64,000 bases of DNA from Solirubrobacter taibaiensis (GTDB lineage Bacteria > Actinomycetota > Thermoleophilia > Solirubrobacterales > Solirubrobacteraceae), in the NCBI GenBank assembly GCA_027587225.1, contig JAPDDQ010000016.1:1-64000 (forward strand), read 5' to 3'. Of this stretch, positions 8,039 to 16,454 are shown piece after piece (position 1 is the first letter of the stretch; every line of letters begins with the position of its first letter). Position numbers and translations under genes: made by a program. Below the pieces are notes generated by a model that saw only the letters and a list, made by a program, of their open reading frames with translations, made no database searches and had not been told where the DNA came from.

Positions 8039-9367
8039 ATGAGCGTGCAGGAGACCCCCACGGAGCTGTGGGGCGGCGAGACCACCAAGGCCGTCGCGAA
8101 CTTCCCTGTTTCAGGAGAACGCGTCCCGCTGCCGGTCGTGCGCTGGCTCGGCCGCATCAAGGGCAACGCCGCGCGCGTGAACGCGGAGCTGGGGCTGCTG
8201 GATCAGGAGCTCGCGGACAAGATCGCGGCCGCCGGCGACGAGATCGCGTCCGGCAAGCACGACGCGCAGTTCCCGATCGACGTCTTCCAGACCGGCTCGG
8301 GCACCTCGTCGAACATGAACGCCAACGAGGTCATCGCGTCGCTCTCGGGCGCCCACCGCAACGACCACGTGAACATGGGGCAGAGCTCCAACGACGTGTT
8401 CCCGTCGGCCGTGCACCTCGCGGCATTGGACGAGGCCACGAACACGCTGCTGCCGGCGCTCGAGCAGCTGGAGAACAGCTTCGCCGCGAAGGCCGAGGCG
8501 TTCAAGGACCTGGTGAAGTCCGGCCGCACCCACCTCATGGACGCCGTCCCGGTCACGCTGGGCCAGGAGTTCGCGGGCTACGCGGCGCAGATCCGCCTCG
8601 GCCGGCGCCGCGTGGAGAACGCGCTGCCACAGGTGGCGCAGATCCCGCTCGGCGGCACCGCCACGGGCACGGGCCTGAACACGCACCGCGACTTCGCCGC
8701 CAAGGTGCGCGAGAAGCTGAGCGCCGAGACCGGGCTCACGATCTCCGCCCCCGAGGACCCCTTCGAGGCCCAGGGCAACCGCGACGCGCTCGTGGAGCTG
8801 AGCGGCGCGCTGAAGGTGATCGCGGTCTCCCTGACCAAGATCGCCGGCGACCTCGCGCTGATGGGCTCCGGCCCGCGCGTCGGCATCGGTGAGATCTACC
8901 TGCCCGAGCTCCAGAAGGGCTCCTCGATCATGCCGGGCAAGGTCAACCCGGTCATTCCCGAGGTCGTGCTGCAGGTGTCGGCGCAGGTCATCGGCAACGA
9001 CACGGCGATCACGGTCGGCGGCCTCCAGGGCCAGTTCGAGCTCAACGTCCGGATCCCGCTGATCGCCCGCAACCTGCTGCAGTCGATCCACCTGCTCTCG
9101 ACGACGGCCACGATCTTCGCGGAGAAGTGCGTCGACGGGATCGAGCCGAACCTGCCGGGGCTCGAGCGGTCGGCCGAGAACACGCTCGCCGTCGCCACGG
9201 CGCTGAACCCGTTCATCGGCTACGACAAGGCCGCGGACATCGTCAAGGACGCCGCGGACAACGGCGGCACGCTGCGCGAAGTCGCCCGCAAGCACGGCGT
9301 GGACGACGAGACGCTGGACAAGGCGCTGGATCTGCGCAAGATCGCCGCCGGGTCGTCCGCTGACTGA
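8039..9367 (+). CDS. fumC: Class II fumarate hydratase
   Basis: A 442-residue fumarase C, interconverting fumarate and malate in the TCA cycle. The superfamily signature GSSIMPGKVNP is at about residues 297-307. FQTGSGTSSNMNANEV, MGQSSNDVFPS, SGRTHLMDAVPVTLGQE and NRDALVE-type substrate loops are intact. Strong ribosome binding site GGAGGAG four bases before the ATG. It is followed with an overlap by the GNAT genes. Neighbouring gabD and the TPP enzyme also belong to TCA-type carbon flow. Confidence 0.96.
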   Translation: MSVQETPTELWGGETTKAVANFPVSGERVPLPVVRWLGRIKGNAARVNAELGLLDQELADKIAAAGDEIASGKHDAQFPIDVFQTGSGTSSNMNANEVIASLSGAHRNDHVNMGQSSNDVFPSAVHLAALDEATNTLLPALEQLENSFAAKAEAFKDLVKSGRTHLMDAVPVTLGQEFAGYAAQIRLGRRRVENALPQVAQIPLGGTATGTGLNTHRDFAAKVREKLSAETGLTISAPEDPFEAQGNRDALVELSGALKVIAVSLTKIAGDLALMGSGPRVGIGEIYLPELQKGSSIMPGKVNPVIPEVVLQVSAQVIGNDTAITVGGLQGQFELNVRIPLIARNLLQSIHLLSTTATIFAEKCVDGIEPNLPGLERSAENTLAVATALNPFIGYDKAADIVKDAADNGGTLREVARKHGVDDETLDKALDLRKIAAGSSAD

Positions 9368-10142
9368 CCTCGCGTCCATCGACGCGTTCCTCGACGCGGC
9401 GCCGCGCAGCGCGGCCCGCGTCGAGGAGGTGGGACCGTTCACGCTGTTCGTCTCGCGCGCGCCGTGGCCGTACTACGCGCGGCCGCGGGTGGGCGGTGCG
9501 CCGCACGCCTTCACGCGTGAGGACGTCTCCGCCGTGCACGCGCGCCAGGAGGAGCTGGGCGTGCCACAGATGTTCGAATGGGTGCACGAGACGGCGCCGA
9601 CGCTGCGCGCCGCGATCGACGCCGACGTGATCGCGGTGCCGCTGCTGGTGCTGGATCGCGCGCACTGGCGCCCGGCGCAGGCGCCGGCCGGCGTGAGCCT
9701 GCGGGTGCTCGCCCACGACGACCTGGCGCTCGTCGCCGCGCTCGGCGTGGAGCACGTGGGCTTCGGCGCGCCGGGCACCGCGCCCGGGCCGCAGGCCGTC
9801 GTGGAGCGGGACGTGTACGAGGTGGACGCGGCGCGGCTCGAATACGTGCGCGAGCGGCTGCGGCGCGGGACGAGCGTCACGGCCGTGGCCGAGAACGGGC
9901 ACGGGCCGGTGGCCGTCGGGACACTGCGGCCGGTCGGGACCGTGGCGGAGATCGTCGGCGTCGCGACGCTGCCCGCCGTGCGCCGCCAAGGGCTCGGCGG
10001 CGCGGTCACGGCCTTGCTGGTGGAGCACGCGCTGTCGCTGGGCGCCGAGACGGTGTTCCTGAGCGCGGCGAGCGACGACGTCGCGCGGGTGTACGAGCGC
10101 CTCGGCTTCCGTCGCACCGGCACCGCATGCTTCGTCCAATGA
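9360..10142 (+). CDS. GNAT-family N-acetyltransferase (paralogue 1)
   Basis: A GNAT acetyltransferase with a two-part layout. The N-terminal ~100 residues (EEVGPFTLFVSRAPWPYYARP ... FEWVHE) resemble the next gene, and the C-terminal GNAT domain contains the acetyl-CoA loop VRRQGLGGAVTALL and the ending VYERLGFRRTGTA. Alignment with the paralogue shows the protein should begin near 9360, where the only candidate is a CTG overlapping the fumC stop; the first GTG (9429) would remove about 23 conserved residues. Start is therefore uncertain. Substrate unknown. Confidence 0.8.
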   Translation: MTDLASIDAFLDAAPRSAARVEEVGPFTLFVSRAPWPYYARPRVGGAPHAFTREDVSAVHARQEELGVPQMFEWVHETAPTLRAAIDADVIAVPLLVLDRAHWRPAQAPAGVSLRVLAHDDLALVAALGVEHVGFGAPGTAPGPQAVVERDVYEVDAARLEYVRERLRRGTSVTAVAENGHGPVAVGTLRPVGTVAEIVGVATLPAVRRQGLGGAVTALLVEHALSLGAETVFLSAASDDVARVYERLGFRRTGTACFVQ

Positions 10143-10843
10143 ACGCGATCGAGCGCTACTACGACGCCGTGCCCCGCTCCGCCGCCCGCGCGGAGGAGAT
10201 CGGCCCGTTCACGCTGTTCGTGAGCACCGGCGCGTGGCCCTACTACGCGCGGCCGCGCCTCGGGCTCGAGCACACGTTCACCGCCGACGAGATCGAGACC
10301 GTGCGGGTGCGCCAGCGCGAGCTCGGCATCCCCGAGGCCTTCGAATGGGTGCACGAGGTGACGCCCTCGCTGCTCGGCGTGATGCCCCTGCCGGTGATGG
10401 AGGCGCCGCTGATGGTCCTCGCGGGCGCGGTGCCCGCGTCCTCGGACGCGACCGTGCGGATGATCGAGGCCGACGACCCGGCGCTGGCCGCCGGGGTCGC
10501 CGCGCAGGACCGGGGGTTCGGCGGGACCGGCGAGGGCCTCGCGGACCGCGTCTCCTTCCTGCGCGAGCGGATGGCGAGCGGTGTGACCCGTACGGCGATC
10601 GCGACGCTCGGCGGCGACGTCGTGGCGATGGGCCAGCACCAGCCCGTCGGCGACGTGACCGAGATCATCGGCGTCGCCACCGTCCCCGAGGCGCGCCGGC
10701 GCGGGATCGCGGGCGCGCTCACCGCGGCGTTGGTGGCCGACGCCGCCGTCGGCACCGTCTTCCTCTCCGCGGGTGAAGACGCCGCGCGGGTCTACGCCCG
10801 GCTGGGCTTCGAGCGCCGCGCCACGGCCTGCATCGTGGGTTAG
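10139..10843 (+). CDS. GNAT-family N-acetyltransferase (paralogue 2)
   Basis: A 234-residue tandem paralogue of the preceding gene. The shared N-terminal part reads PRSAARAEEIGPFTLFVS and FEWVHEVTPSL. The GNAT acetyl-CoA loop is ARRRGIAGALTAAL and the end is VYARLGFERRATA. The ATG overlaps the upstream stop (ATGA). Its stop overlaps the stop of the convergent pdxH gene. The substrate is not evident. Confidence 0.85.
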   Translation: MNAIERYYDAVPRSAARAEEIGPFTLFVSTGAWPYYARPRLGLEHTFTADEIETVRVRQRELGIPEAFEWVHEVTPSLLGVMPLPVMEAPLMVLAGAVPASSDATVRMIEADDPALAAGVAAQDRGFGGTGEGLADRVSFLRERMASGVTRTAIATLGGDVVAMGQHQPVGDVTEIIGVATVPEARRRGIAGALTAALVADAAVGTVFLSAGEDAARVYARLGFERRATACIVG

Positions 10844-11415
10844 GGGGACAGACGGCGGGCGTGCCAGGCGCCGTCGGCGCCGCGGGTGAACGCCTCGCGG
10901 TCGTGGAGACGGTTCGGGCGGCCCTCCCAGAACTCGATCGTTCCAGGGCGGAGCAGGAAGCCGCCCCAGTGTGGCGGGCGCGGGACGATCTCCGGGTAGG
11001 AGGTGTCCATCTCGCGCAGGCGGGTCTCCAGCCATTCGCGGTCCGGGATCGCCTCGCTCTGGCGTGAGGCCCAGGCGCCGAGCTGGGAGCCGCGGGAGCG
11101 GGTCGCGAAGTAGGCGTCGGACTCCTCGCCGCTCAGCAGCTCGACCGGGCCCTCGAGCCGCACCTGGCGCTGCAGGGGCTTCCACAGGATCGCCAGCGCG
11201 GCGCGCGGGTTCTCGGTCAGCTCACGCGCCTTGCGGGACTCGTAGTTGGTGAAGAACTCGACGCCGCGGTCGTCGATGCCTTTGAGCAGGACGAAGCGGA
11301 CGGAGGGGATTCCGTCCGCGCTCGCGGTCGCCAAGGCCATCGCCTCGGGCTCGACGACGCCCGCGGCCACCGCGTGCTCGTACCACTCGCTGAATCGGGC
11401 GAGCGGCTCGGTCAC
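10840..11415 (-). CDS. pdxH: Pyridoxamine 5'-phosphate oxidase
   Basis: A 191-residue PdxH, FMN-dependent oxidation of PNP/PMP to pyridoxal 5'-phosphate. Family motifs: SVRFVLLKGIDDRGVEFFTNYESRKA (FMN/substrate binding), LWKPLQRQVRLEG, RSRGSQLGAWASRQSE, and the C-terminal PPHWGGFLLRPGTIEFWEGRPNRLHDR. The GTG start at 11415 overlaps the gabD stop (GTGA), making it the last gene of an operon with the TPP enzyme and dehydrogenase. Confidence 0.95.
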   Translation of the reverse strand: MTEPLARFSEWYEHAVAAGVVEPEAMALATASADGIPSVRFVLLKGIDDRGVEFFTNYESRKARELTENPRAALAILWKPLQRQVRLEGPVELLSGEESDAYFATRSRGSQLGAWASRQSEAIPDREWLETRLREMDTSYPEIVPRPPHWGGFLLRPGTIEFWEGRPNRLHDREAFTRGADGAWHARRLSP

Positions 11416-12875
11416 ATTGCCATCGCGATGTACTTGACCTCGAGGTACTCGTTGATGCCCTCGGGGCCGCCTTCGCGGCCGAAGCCACTCGCCTTGACGC
11501 CGCCGAACGGAGCGCTCGCGTTCGACACGAGCCCCTGGTTGAGGCCGACCATGCCGGTCTGGAGCCGCTCACAGACGCGGAACGCGCGTTTGATGTCCTG
11601 GGTGTAGACGTAGGCCACGAGGCCGTACTCCGTGTCGTTGGCGGCCGCGATGGCCGCGTCTTCGCTGTCGAAGCCGATTACGGGCGCGACGGGCCCGAAG
11701 ATCTCTTCCTTCAAGAGCCGCGAGTCCGGATCGACGTCGGAGAGCACGGTCGGGTCGAAGAAGTAGCCGGCGCCGTCCCGCGCGCCGCCGCCCACGAGGG
11801 CTTTGGCGCCGCGGTCGGTCGCGTCGCTCACGAGCTCGGCGACCTTGTCGCGCTGGGTGGCATCGATCAGCGGGCCGACCTTGACGTCGTCCTCCACGCC
11901 GCGCCCGACCTTCATCGCGCCCAGCTTCCCCGCGAGCTTCTCCGCGAACTCGGCGGCGACTGATTCCGCCACGTGGAAACGGTTCGCGGCCGTGCAGGCC
12001 TCGCCGATGTTCCGCATCTTGGCGATCACGGCGCCCTCGACGGCGGCGTCGAGGTCCGCGTCCTCGAACACGAGGAACGGGGCGTTGCCGCCGAGCTCCA
12101 TCGACGTGCGCAGCAGTCCGGCCGCGGCCTGCTCGACCAGCTTGATGCCGACCGGGGTGGAGCCCGTGAAGGTGAGCTTGCGCAGGCGCGGGTCTTCGAT
12201 GATCGGCTTGGAGACCTCGCTCGAAGAAGACGACGTCAGCACGTTCAGGACGCCATCCGGCAGCCCGGCCTCCTGGAAGATCTTCGCCAGCGCGAGCATG
12301 CTCAGCGGCGTCTGCTGCGCGGGCTTGATCACGATCGTGCAGCCGGCGGCAATGGCCGGGCCGATCTTGCGGGTGCCCATCGCGGCCGGGAAGTTCCACG
12401 GCGTGATCGCGTAACACGGCCCGACGGGCTGCTTCATCGTGATCAGCCGCCCGACGCCGTTCGGCGCCGTGGCGAACCGGCCCTCGATCCGCACGGCCTC
12501 CTCGGAGAACCAGCGCAGGAACTCCGCCGCGTACGTGATCTCGGCCTTGGACTCGGCCAGCGGCTTGCCCATCTCCAGCGTCATGACCATCGCCAGGTCG
12601 TCGGCGTTGGCCACCATCGCCTCGAACGCGCGCCGCAGGATCTCCCCGCGTTCACGTGGGGGGTGTGTCGCCCACTCGTCCTGGACGGCGCAGCAGGCGT
12701 CAAGCGCGGCCTTCGCATCCTCCGGCGTCGCGTCGGCGACCTCCGCGAGCGTCTCGCCCGTCGACGGATCCTCCACGCCGAGCGTCTCCCCGCCGGACGC
12801 ATCGCGCCACTCGCCCCCGATGAACAGCTGCGTCGGCACCGCGTCGACCGCGGTCTTCTCCTGGGTTGCGCTCAT
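11412..12875 (-). CDS. gabD: Succinate-semialdehyde dehydrogenase (NAD(P)+)
   Basis: A 487-residue aldehyde dehydrogenase of the GabD type, converting succinate semialdehyde to succinate. Motifs: PWNFPAAMGTRKIGPA, FTGSTPVG (NAD loop), MELGGNAPF (catalytic Glu), NIGEACTAANRF (catalytic Cys) and the C-terminal GFGREGGPEGINEYLE typical of SSADH. The ATG overlaps the TPP-enzyme stop (ATGA). This pairing suggests that succinate semialdehyde comes from 2-oxoglutarate decarboxylation. A role as 2-oxoglutarate-semialdehyde dehydrogenase for hydroxyproline breakdown is a less likely alternative. Confidence 0.88.
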   Translation of the reverse strand: MSATQEKTAVDAVPTQLFIGGEWRDASGGETLGVEDPSTGETLAEVADATPEDAKAALDACCAVQDEWATHPPRERGEILRRAFEAMVANADDLAMVMTLEMGKPLAESKAEITYAAEFLRWFSEEAVRIEGRFATAPNGVGRLITMKQPVGPCYAITPWNFPAAMGTRKIGPAIAAGCTIVIKPAQQTPLSMLALAKIFQEAGLPDGVLNVLTSSSSSEVSKPIIEDPRLRKLTFTGSTPVGIKLVEQAAAGLLRTSMELGGNAPFLVFEDADLDAAVEGAVIAKMRNIGEACTAANRFHVAESVAAEFAEKLAGKLGAMKVGRGVEDDVKVGPLIDATQRDKVAELVSDATDRGAKALVGGGARDGAGYFFDPTVLSDVDPDSRLLKEEIFGPVAPVIGFDSEDAAIAAANDTEYGLVAYVYTQDIKRAFRVCERLQTGMVGLNQGLVSNASAPFGGVKASGFGREGGPEGINEYLEVKYIAMAM

Positions 12876-14518
12876 GCCGCCACCGTCTCCGTTCCGAGTT
12901 CCTCCGAGATGGACACGTCGAGCGAGTAGTCGATGGGGACCACGATCAGGCTCGGCAGTTCCAGCGACAGCGCGTGCCGCAGGCGTGAGCCGAAGTCCTC
13001 GACCGACTCGCAGCGCCAGGCCGGCATCCCGAAGGCGTCCGCCAGCTTGACGAAATCTGGGTTGGTGAAGTCTGTCCCGAAGTGACGGCCGAACTTCTTG
13101 TCCTGCTTCCAAACGATCGAGCCGTATTGGTGGTTCTCCCAAATGACGTTCACGATCGGGGTCTTCAGCCGCATCGCCGTCTCGAGCTCCTGCACGTTCA
13201 TCAGGAAGCCGCCGTCACCGTTGACGGTCACCACCTTGCGGCCCGGGTGCACCAGCTTGGCCGCGATCGCCGTCGGCAGCGCGATCCCCATCCCGGCCAG
13301 GCCGTTGGCGATCAGCACCGTGTTGGGCTCGTGCGCCGGGAACATGCGCGCGATCCACAGCTTGTGCAGGCCGACGTCGGAGATCAGCATGTCGTGGCGG
13401 CCGAGCGCCTGGCGGATCTCCCACAGCGCGCGCGGCGGCTGCATCGGGAACGCGTCGTCGTCCTTGGCCGCCTCGAAGCGCCCGAGCACGATGTCGTCCA
13501 GGCGCGAGATGCGCGTGGTCCGCGGCTCGTGCCGCAGCTCCTCCGTCAGGCGGCTGAGGATGTGGTAGAGGTCGCCGACGAGGTCGATCTCGGTGATGAA
13601 GTACTCGTCGACCTCGGACGGGGCGCTGTCGACGCAGATGATCGTCTTGTCGCGCTTCGGGTTCCAGTTGGCCGGCGAATGCTCGACGAGGTCGTAGCCG
13701 ACCGTGATCACCACGTCCGCGTCCTCGAACCCGGCGAGCGCGTAGTCGCGGGACTGCAGCCCGACGGTGCCGCGGGCGTTGGGGTCCTGGTAGTCCAGCG
13801 CGCCCTTGCCCATGAACGTCTCGGCCACGCCGATCCCGCTGGCGCGGGCGAGCTCACGGAGCGCGGGAGCCGCGCCGGACCGGGACACGCCGTTGCCGGC
13901 GAGGATGATCGGGTTCGTCGCGTTGCGGATGAGCTCCGCGGCGGCGAGCGTGTCGTGCGCGCTCGGCTCCAGCCGGCGGTCGTGGCCGCCGCTGGGCAGC
14001 GGCTGCGCGTCCACGTCGGCGCCCATCACGTCCTCGGGCAGCTCGATGTGCGTCGGGCCCGGCTTGGCCTCCTGCGCCACCTTGAACGCCTTGCGGACCA
14101 CCTCGGGGATGACCGCGGGCGCGTTCAGGCGCGTGTTCCACTTCGTCACCGGCTTGAACATCGAGACGATGTCGATGTGCTGGTGGGACTCCTTGTGCAT
14201 GCGCTGCAGGTCCGCCTGGCCGGTGAGGGCGACGAGTGGCGAACGGTCCAGGAACGCGTCGGCGACGGCCGTGATGAGGTTCGTCGCGCCCGGTCCGAGC
14301 GTTCCGAGACAGACTCCCGCGCGCTGCGTGAGCCGGCCGTACATGTCCGCCATGTAGGCCCCGCCCTGTTCGTGTCGAACAGGCACGAAGGAGATCGAGG
14401 AGTCGTGCAAGGACTCGTTCAGATCCAACGTCTCCTCGCCAGGAATGCCGAAGACGTATTTGACGCCCTCCGCCTCCAAGCACTCCACGAACAGGTCCGA
14501 TGCCTTGCGCGAACTCAC
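12872..14518 (-). CDS. Thiamine-diphosphate enzyme, acetolactate synthase-like; candidate 2-oxoglutarate decarboxylase
   Basis: A 548-residue TPP enzyme with all three domains: N-terminal Pyr domain with the activating Glu in RHEQGGAYMADMYGRLT, a central domain, and the C-terminal PP domain with VNGDGGFLMNVQELETA (Mg/TPP motif). By name it would be annotated acetolactate synthase large subunit, but there is no small regulatory subunit nearby and it sits directly before gabD. From memory, the N-terminal half closely resembles the cyanobacterial protein shown to be 2-oxoglutarate decarboxylase. GTG start 14518 with AAAGGAG 10 bases upstream. Catabolic acetolactate synthase remains possible. Confidence 0.75.
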   Translation of the reverse strand: MSSRKASDLFVECLEAEGVKYVFGIPGEETLDLNESLHDSSISFVPVRHEQGGAYMADMYGRLTQRAGVCLGTLGPGATNLITAVADAFLDRSPLVALTGQADLQRMHKESHQHIDIVSMFKPVTKWNTRLNAPAVIPEVVRKAFKVAQEAKPGPTHIELPEDVMGADVDAQPLPSGGHDRRLEPSAHDTLAAAELIRNATNPIILAGNGVSRSGAAPALRELARASGIGVAETFMGKGALDYQDPNARGTVGLQSRDYALAGFEDADVVITVGYDLVEHSPANWNPKRDKTIICVDSAPSEVDEYFITEIDLVGDLYHILSRLTEELRHEPRTTRISRLDDIVLGRFEAAKDDDAFPMQPPRALWEIRQALGRHDMLISDVGLHKLWIARMFPAHEPNTVLIANGLAGMGIALPTAIAAKLVHPGRKVVTVNGDGGFLMNVQELETAMRLKTPIVNVIWENHQYGSIVWKQDKKFGRHFGTDFTNPDFVKLADAFGMPAWRCESVEDFGSRLRHALSLELPSLIVVPIDYSLDVSISEELGTETVAA

Positions 14519-14553
14519 TCTGGCGCAACTCCTTTCCCGGCGACGTGTCGGGC

Positions 14554-14560
14554 TAACTTA
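14554..14560. promoter_or_regulatory. Divergent -10 boxes within CTAACTTAG
   Basis: TAACTT on the plus strand (14554-14559) and TAAGTT on the minus strand (14560-14555) overlap in the palindrome CTAACTTAG. The minus box gives the TPP-enzyme operon a ~30-base leader with its AAAGGAG site. The plus box is only 2 bases from ATG 14562, which would favour the second ATG (14580) for the SpoIID gene. Confidence 0.35.
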
Positions 14561-14561
14561 G

Positions 14562-15959
14562 ATGGCCACGTCTGATCCTATGCCCCGAATCCTTCTCGCC
14601 ACGCTGGCGCTGCTGCTGGTACTCGCTGCTCCTGCTGCTGCCCAGTCCTCCAAGTCCACATTCACGATCAAGGGCGCGGGCTTCGGCCACGGCGTCGGCA
14701 TGAGCCAGTACGGCGCTCTGGGTTACGCCCAGCAGGGCTGGAACGCCGCCCGGATCCTCGGCCACTACTACACGGGAACGGCGCTCGGCACGACCGACCC
14801 CGCCAAGAAAGTCCGCGTCCAGTTGGTGCCGGCGACGTCCTCGGCGCGCATCACCGGCGTGCGCCAGGCGGGGTCGCGGAAGATGGACCCGGCGAAGACC
14901 TACGTGGTGCGTCGCCGCGCGTTGACCGAGGTGGATGTGCTGCACGCCGGCAAGCGCGTCGCGACGTTCAAGGCGCCGCTGCAGGTCGCGGGCACCGGCG
15001 ACGCGACGACGCTCGGCGGGTACGGCACCTACCGCGGCGTGATGGAGTTCAAGCCCGGCACCTTCAACGGGCTCACGGTGACGAACATCGTCGGGCTCGA
15101 CGCCTACCTTCAGGGCGTCGTGCCCGCGGAGTCGCCCGCCTCGTGGCCGGCCGAGGCGTTGCGCGCGCAGGCCATCGCCGCCCGCACGTACGCCATCACC
15201 ACGGCCAAGAGCGCCGACTTCGACCACTACGCGGACACGCGTTCGCAGGTCTACAAGGGCATCGGGATCGAGCAGCCCTCGACCAACGCGGCCGTCGCCG
15301 ACACGCGCGGGCAGATCGTCACCTACCAGGGGCAGCCCGTCGTCACCTACTTCTTCTCGACGAGCGGCGGCAAGACCGAGTCGGTCGAGAACACGTCTTT
15401 GGGGCGTGAGCCGCGGCCGTGGCTCGTGTCCGTCGAGGACGAGTTCGACAACGTCTCGCCGCGCCACCGCTGGACGTCGAAGCCGACGATGGCGAGCGCG
15501 TCGAAGAAGCTCGGCGGCCTGGTCAAAGGCTCCTTCAAGGGCATCAAGGTGACCAAGCGCGGCGTTTCCCCGCGGATCGTCACCGCGGAGGTCGTCGGTT
15601 CGCGCGGCCGGACCGTCACCGACGGCGCCACGCTGCGCGCGCGGCTCGGTTTGTATGACACCTGGGCGTCCTTCACGTCGATCAGCGGCGAGGCCGACGA
15701 GCCCACCGACGGCGACGCGAGCGGCGGCGCCACCGCTCCGCCCGGCTTCAGCGCGTTGGTGCGGCCGATCGGCGCGCTCCGCGGCACCGTGATCAGCGAG
15801 TCGCGCAAGGTGAAGATCCAGGCGAAGCGCTCGGGTCGCTGGATCGAGGTCGGCGCGACGCGGGTGCGCGGCGGGAAGTACCGCTGGGCGACCTCGGTCG
15901 CCGGGACCTACCGCGCCGTCGTGGACGGCGCGAGCGGCCCCGCGGTCCGGTTGCGCTAA
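14562..15959 (+). CDS. Secreted SpoIID/LytB-domain protein
   Basis: A 465-residue exported protein (459 if started at the ATG at 14580, which directly begins the signal peptide MPRILLATLALLLVLAAPAAAQ). A SpoIID-type domain spans about residues 30-340: GAGFGHGVGMSQYGALG, GLDAYLQGVVPAESPASWPAEALRAQAIAARTYA and FFSTSGGKTESVEN. SpoIID proteins are peptidoglycan lytic transglycosylases. The C-terminal ~100 residues form a beta-rich domain after a Gly/Ser linker. No sporulation genes are nearby, so the likely role is cell-wall remodelling. Confidence 0.85.
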   Translation: MATSDPMPRILLATLALLLVLAAPAAAQSSKSTFTIKGAGFGHGVGMSQYGALGYAQQGWNAARILGHYYTGTALGTTDPAKKVRVQLVPATSSARITGVRQAGSRKMDPAKTYVVRRRALTEVDVLHAGKRVATFKAPLQVAGTGDATTLGGYGTYRGVMEFKPGTFNGLTVTNIVGLDAYLQGVVPAESPASWPAEALRAQAIAARTYAITTAKSADFDHYADTRSQVYKGIGIEQPSTNAAVADTRGQIVTYQGQPVVTYFFSTSGGKTESVENTSLGREPRPWLVSVEDEFDNVSPRHRWTSKPTMASASKKLGGLVKGSFKGIKVTKRGVSPRIVTAEVVGSRGRTVTDGATLRARLGLYDTWASFTSISGEADEPTDGDASGGATAPPGFSALVRPIGALRGTVISESRKVKIQAKRSGRWIEVGATRVRGGKYRWATSVAGTYRAVVDGASGPAVRLR

Positions 15960-15975
15960 ACGGCTCGTCGTTGTC

Positions 15976-16431
15976 TTAGCCCGTGTAGACGCGGACGACG
16001 GTCTCGGCGACGCAGACCGGCTTCTCGCCGCCCTCGCGTTCGAAGGTCACTTCGAAGACGCACTGGGCCCCGCCGGGGACGTCGGTGATCTCCTTGAGCT
16101 TCGGGCTCGCCCGGACCTTGCTCGGGACCGGGACGGGCGCCGGGAAGCGCACCTTGTTGAGGCCGTAGTTGAGGGCGAAGGCGAAGCCCTCGAGGCTGAA
16201 GACCTGGTTGTTGAGCGCGGGGCCGAGGCTGAGCGTGAGGTAGCCGTGGGCGATCGTGCCGCCGAACGGCGTCTCTTTCGCGCGGTCTACGTCGACGTGG
16301 ATCCACTGGTGGTCGCCGGTCACGTCGGCGAACGTGTCGACGTCCTTCTGCGTCACCTCGTGCCAGTCGGATGTGCCGAGCGTCTCGCCCTCGGCGGCCT
16401 TGAGCTCATCGAGTCCGGTGATCGTCCGCAT
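15976..16431 (-). CDS. MaoC-like (R)-specific enoyl-CoA hydratase
   Basis: A 151-residue hot-dog fold protein. The MaoC catalytic motif FADVTGDHQWIHVDVDRAKETPFGGTIAHGY has the Asp and His of the hydratase dyad. Strand LNYGLNKVRFPAPVPVPSKVR follows. It hydrates trans-2-enoyl-CoA to (R)-3-hydroxyacyl-CoA in family members. The gene is convergent with the SpoIID gene, 16 bases apart, and divergent from the exonuclease gene. Confidence 0.88.
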   Translation of the reverse strand: MRTITGLDELKAAEGETLGTSDWHEVTQKDVDTFADVTGDHQWIHVDVDRAKETPFGGTIAHGYLTLSLGPALNNQVFSLEGFAFALNYGLNKVRFPAPVPVPSKVRASPKLKEITDVPGGAQCVFEVTFEREGGEKPVCVAETVVRVYTG

Positions 16432-16454
16432 GGCGAGGCACCATACTTCGCGCC

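Noticed and set aside
11412..12875. 2-oxoglutarate-semialdehyde dehydrogenase completing hydroxyproline breakdown
   Set aside because: Sequence signatures and operon context fit succinate-semialdehyde dehydrogenase better, and it lies over 20 kb from the hydroxyproline genes.
12872..14518. Annotation as biosynthetic acetolactate synthase (ilvB)
   Set aside because: No ilvN or ilvC nearby, and direct coupling to gabD favours a decarboxylase role; left as an alternative only.
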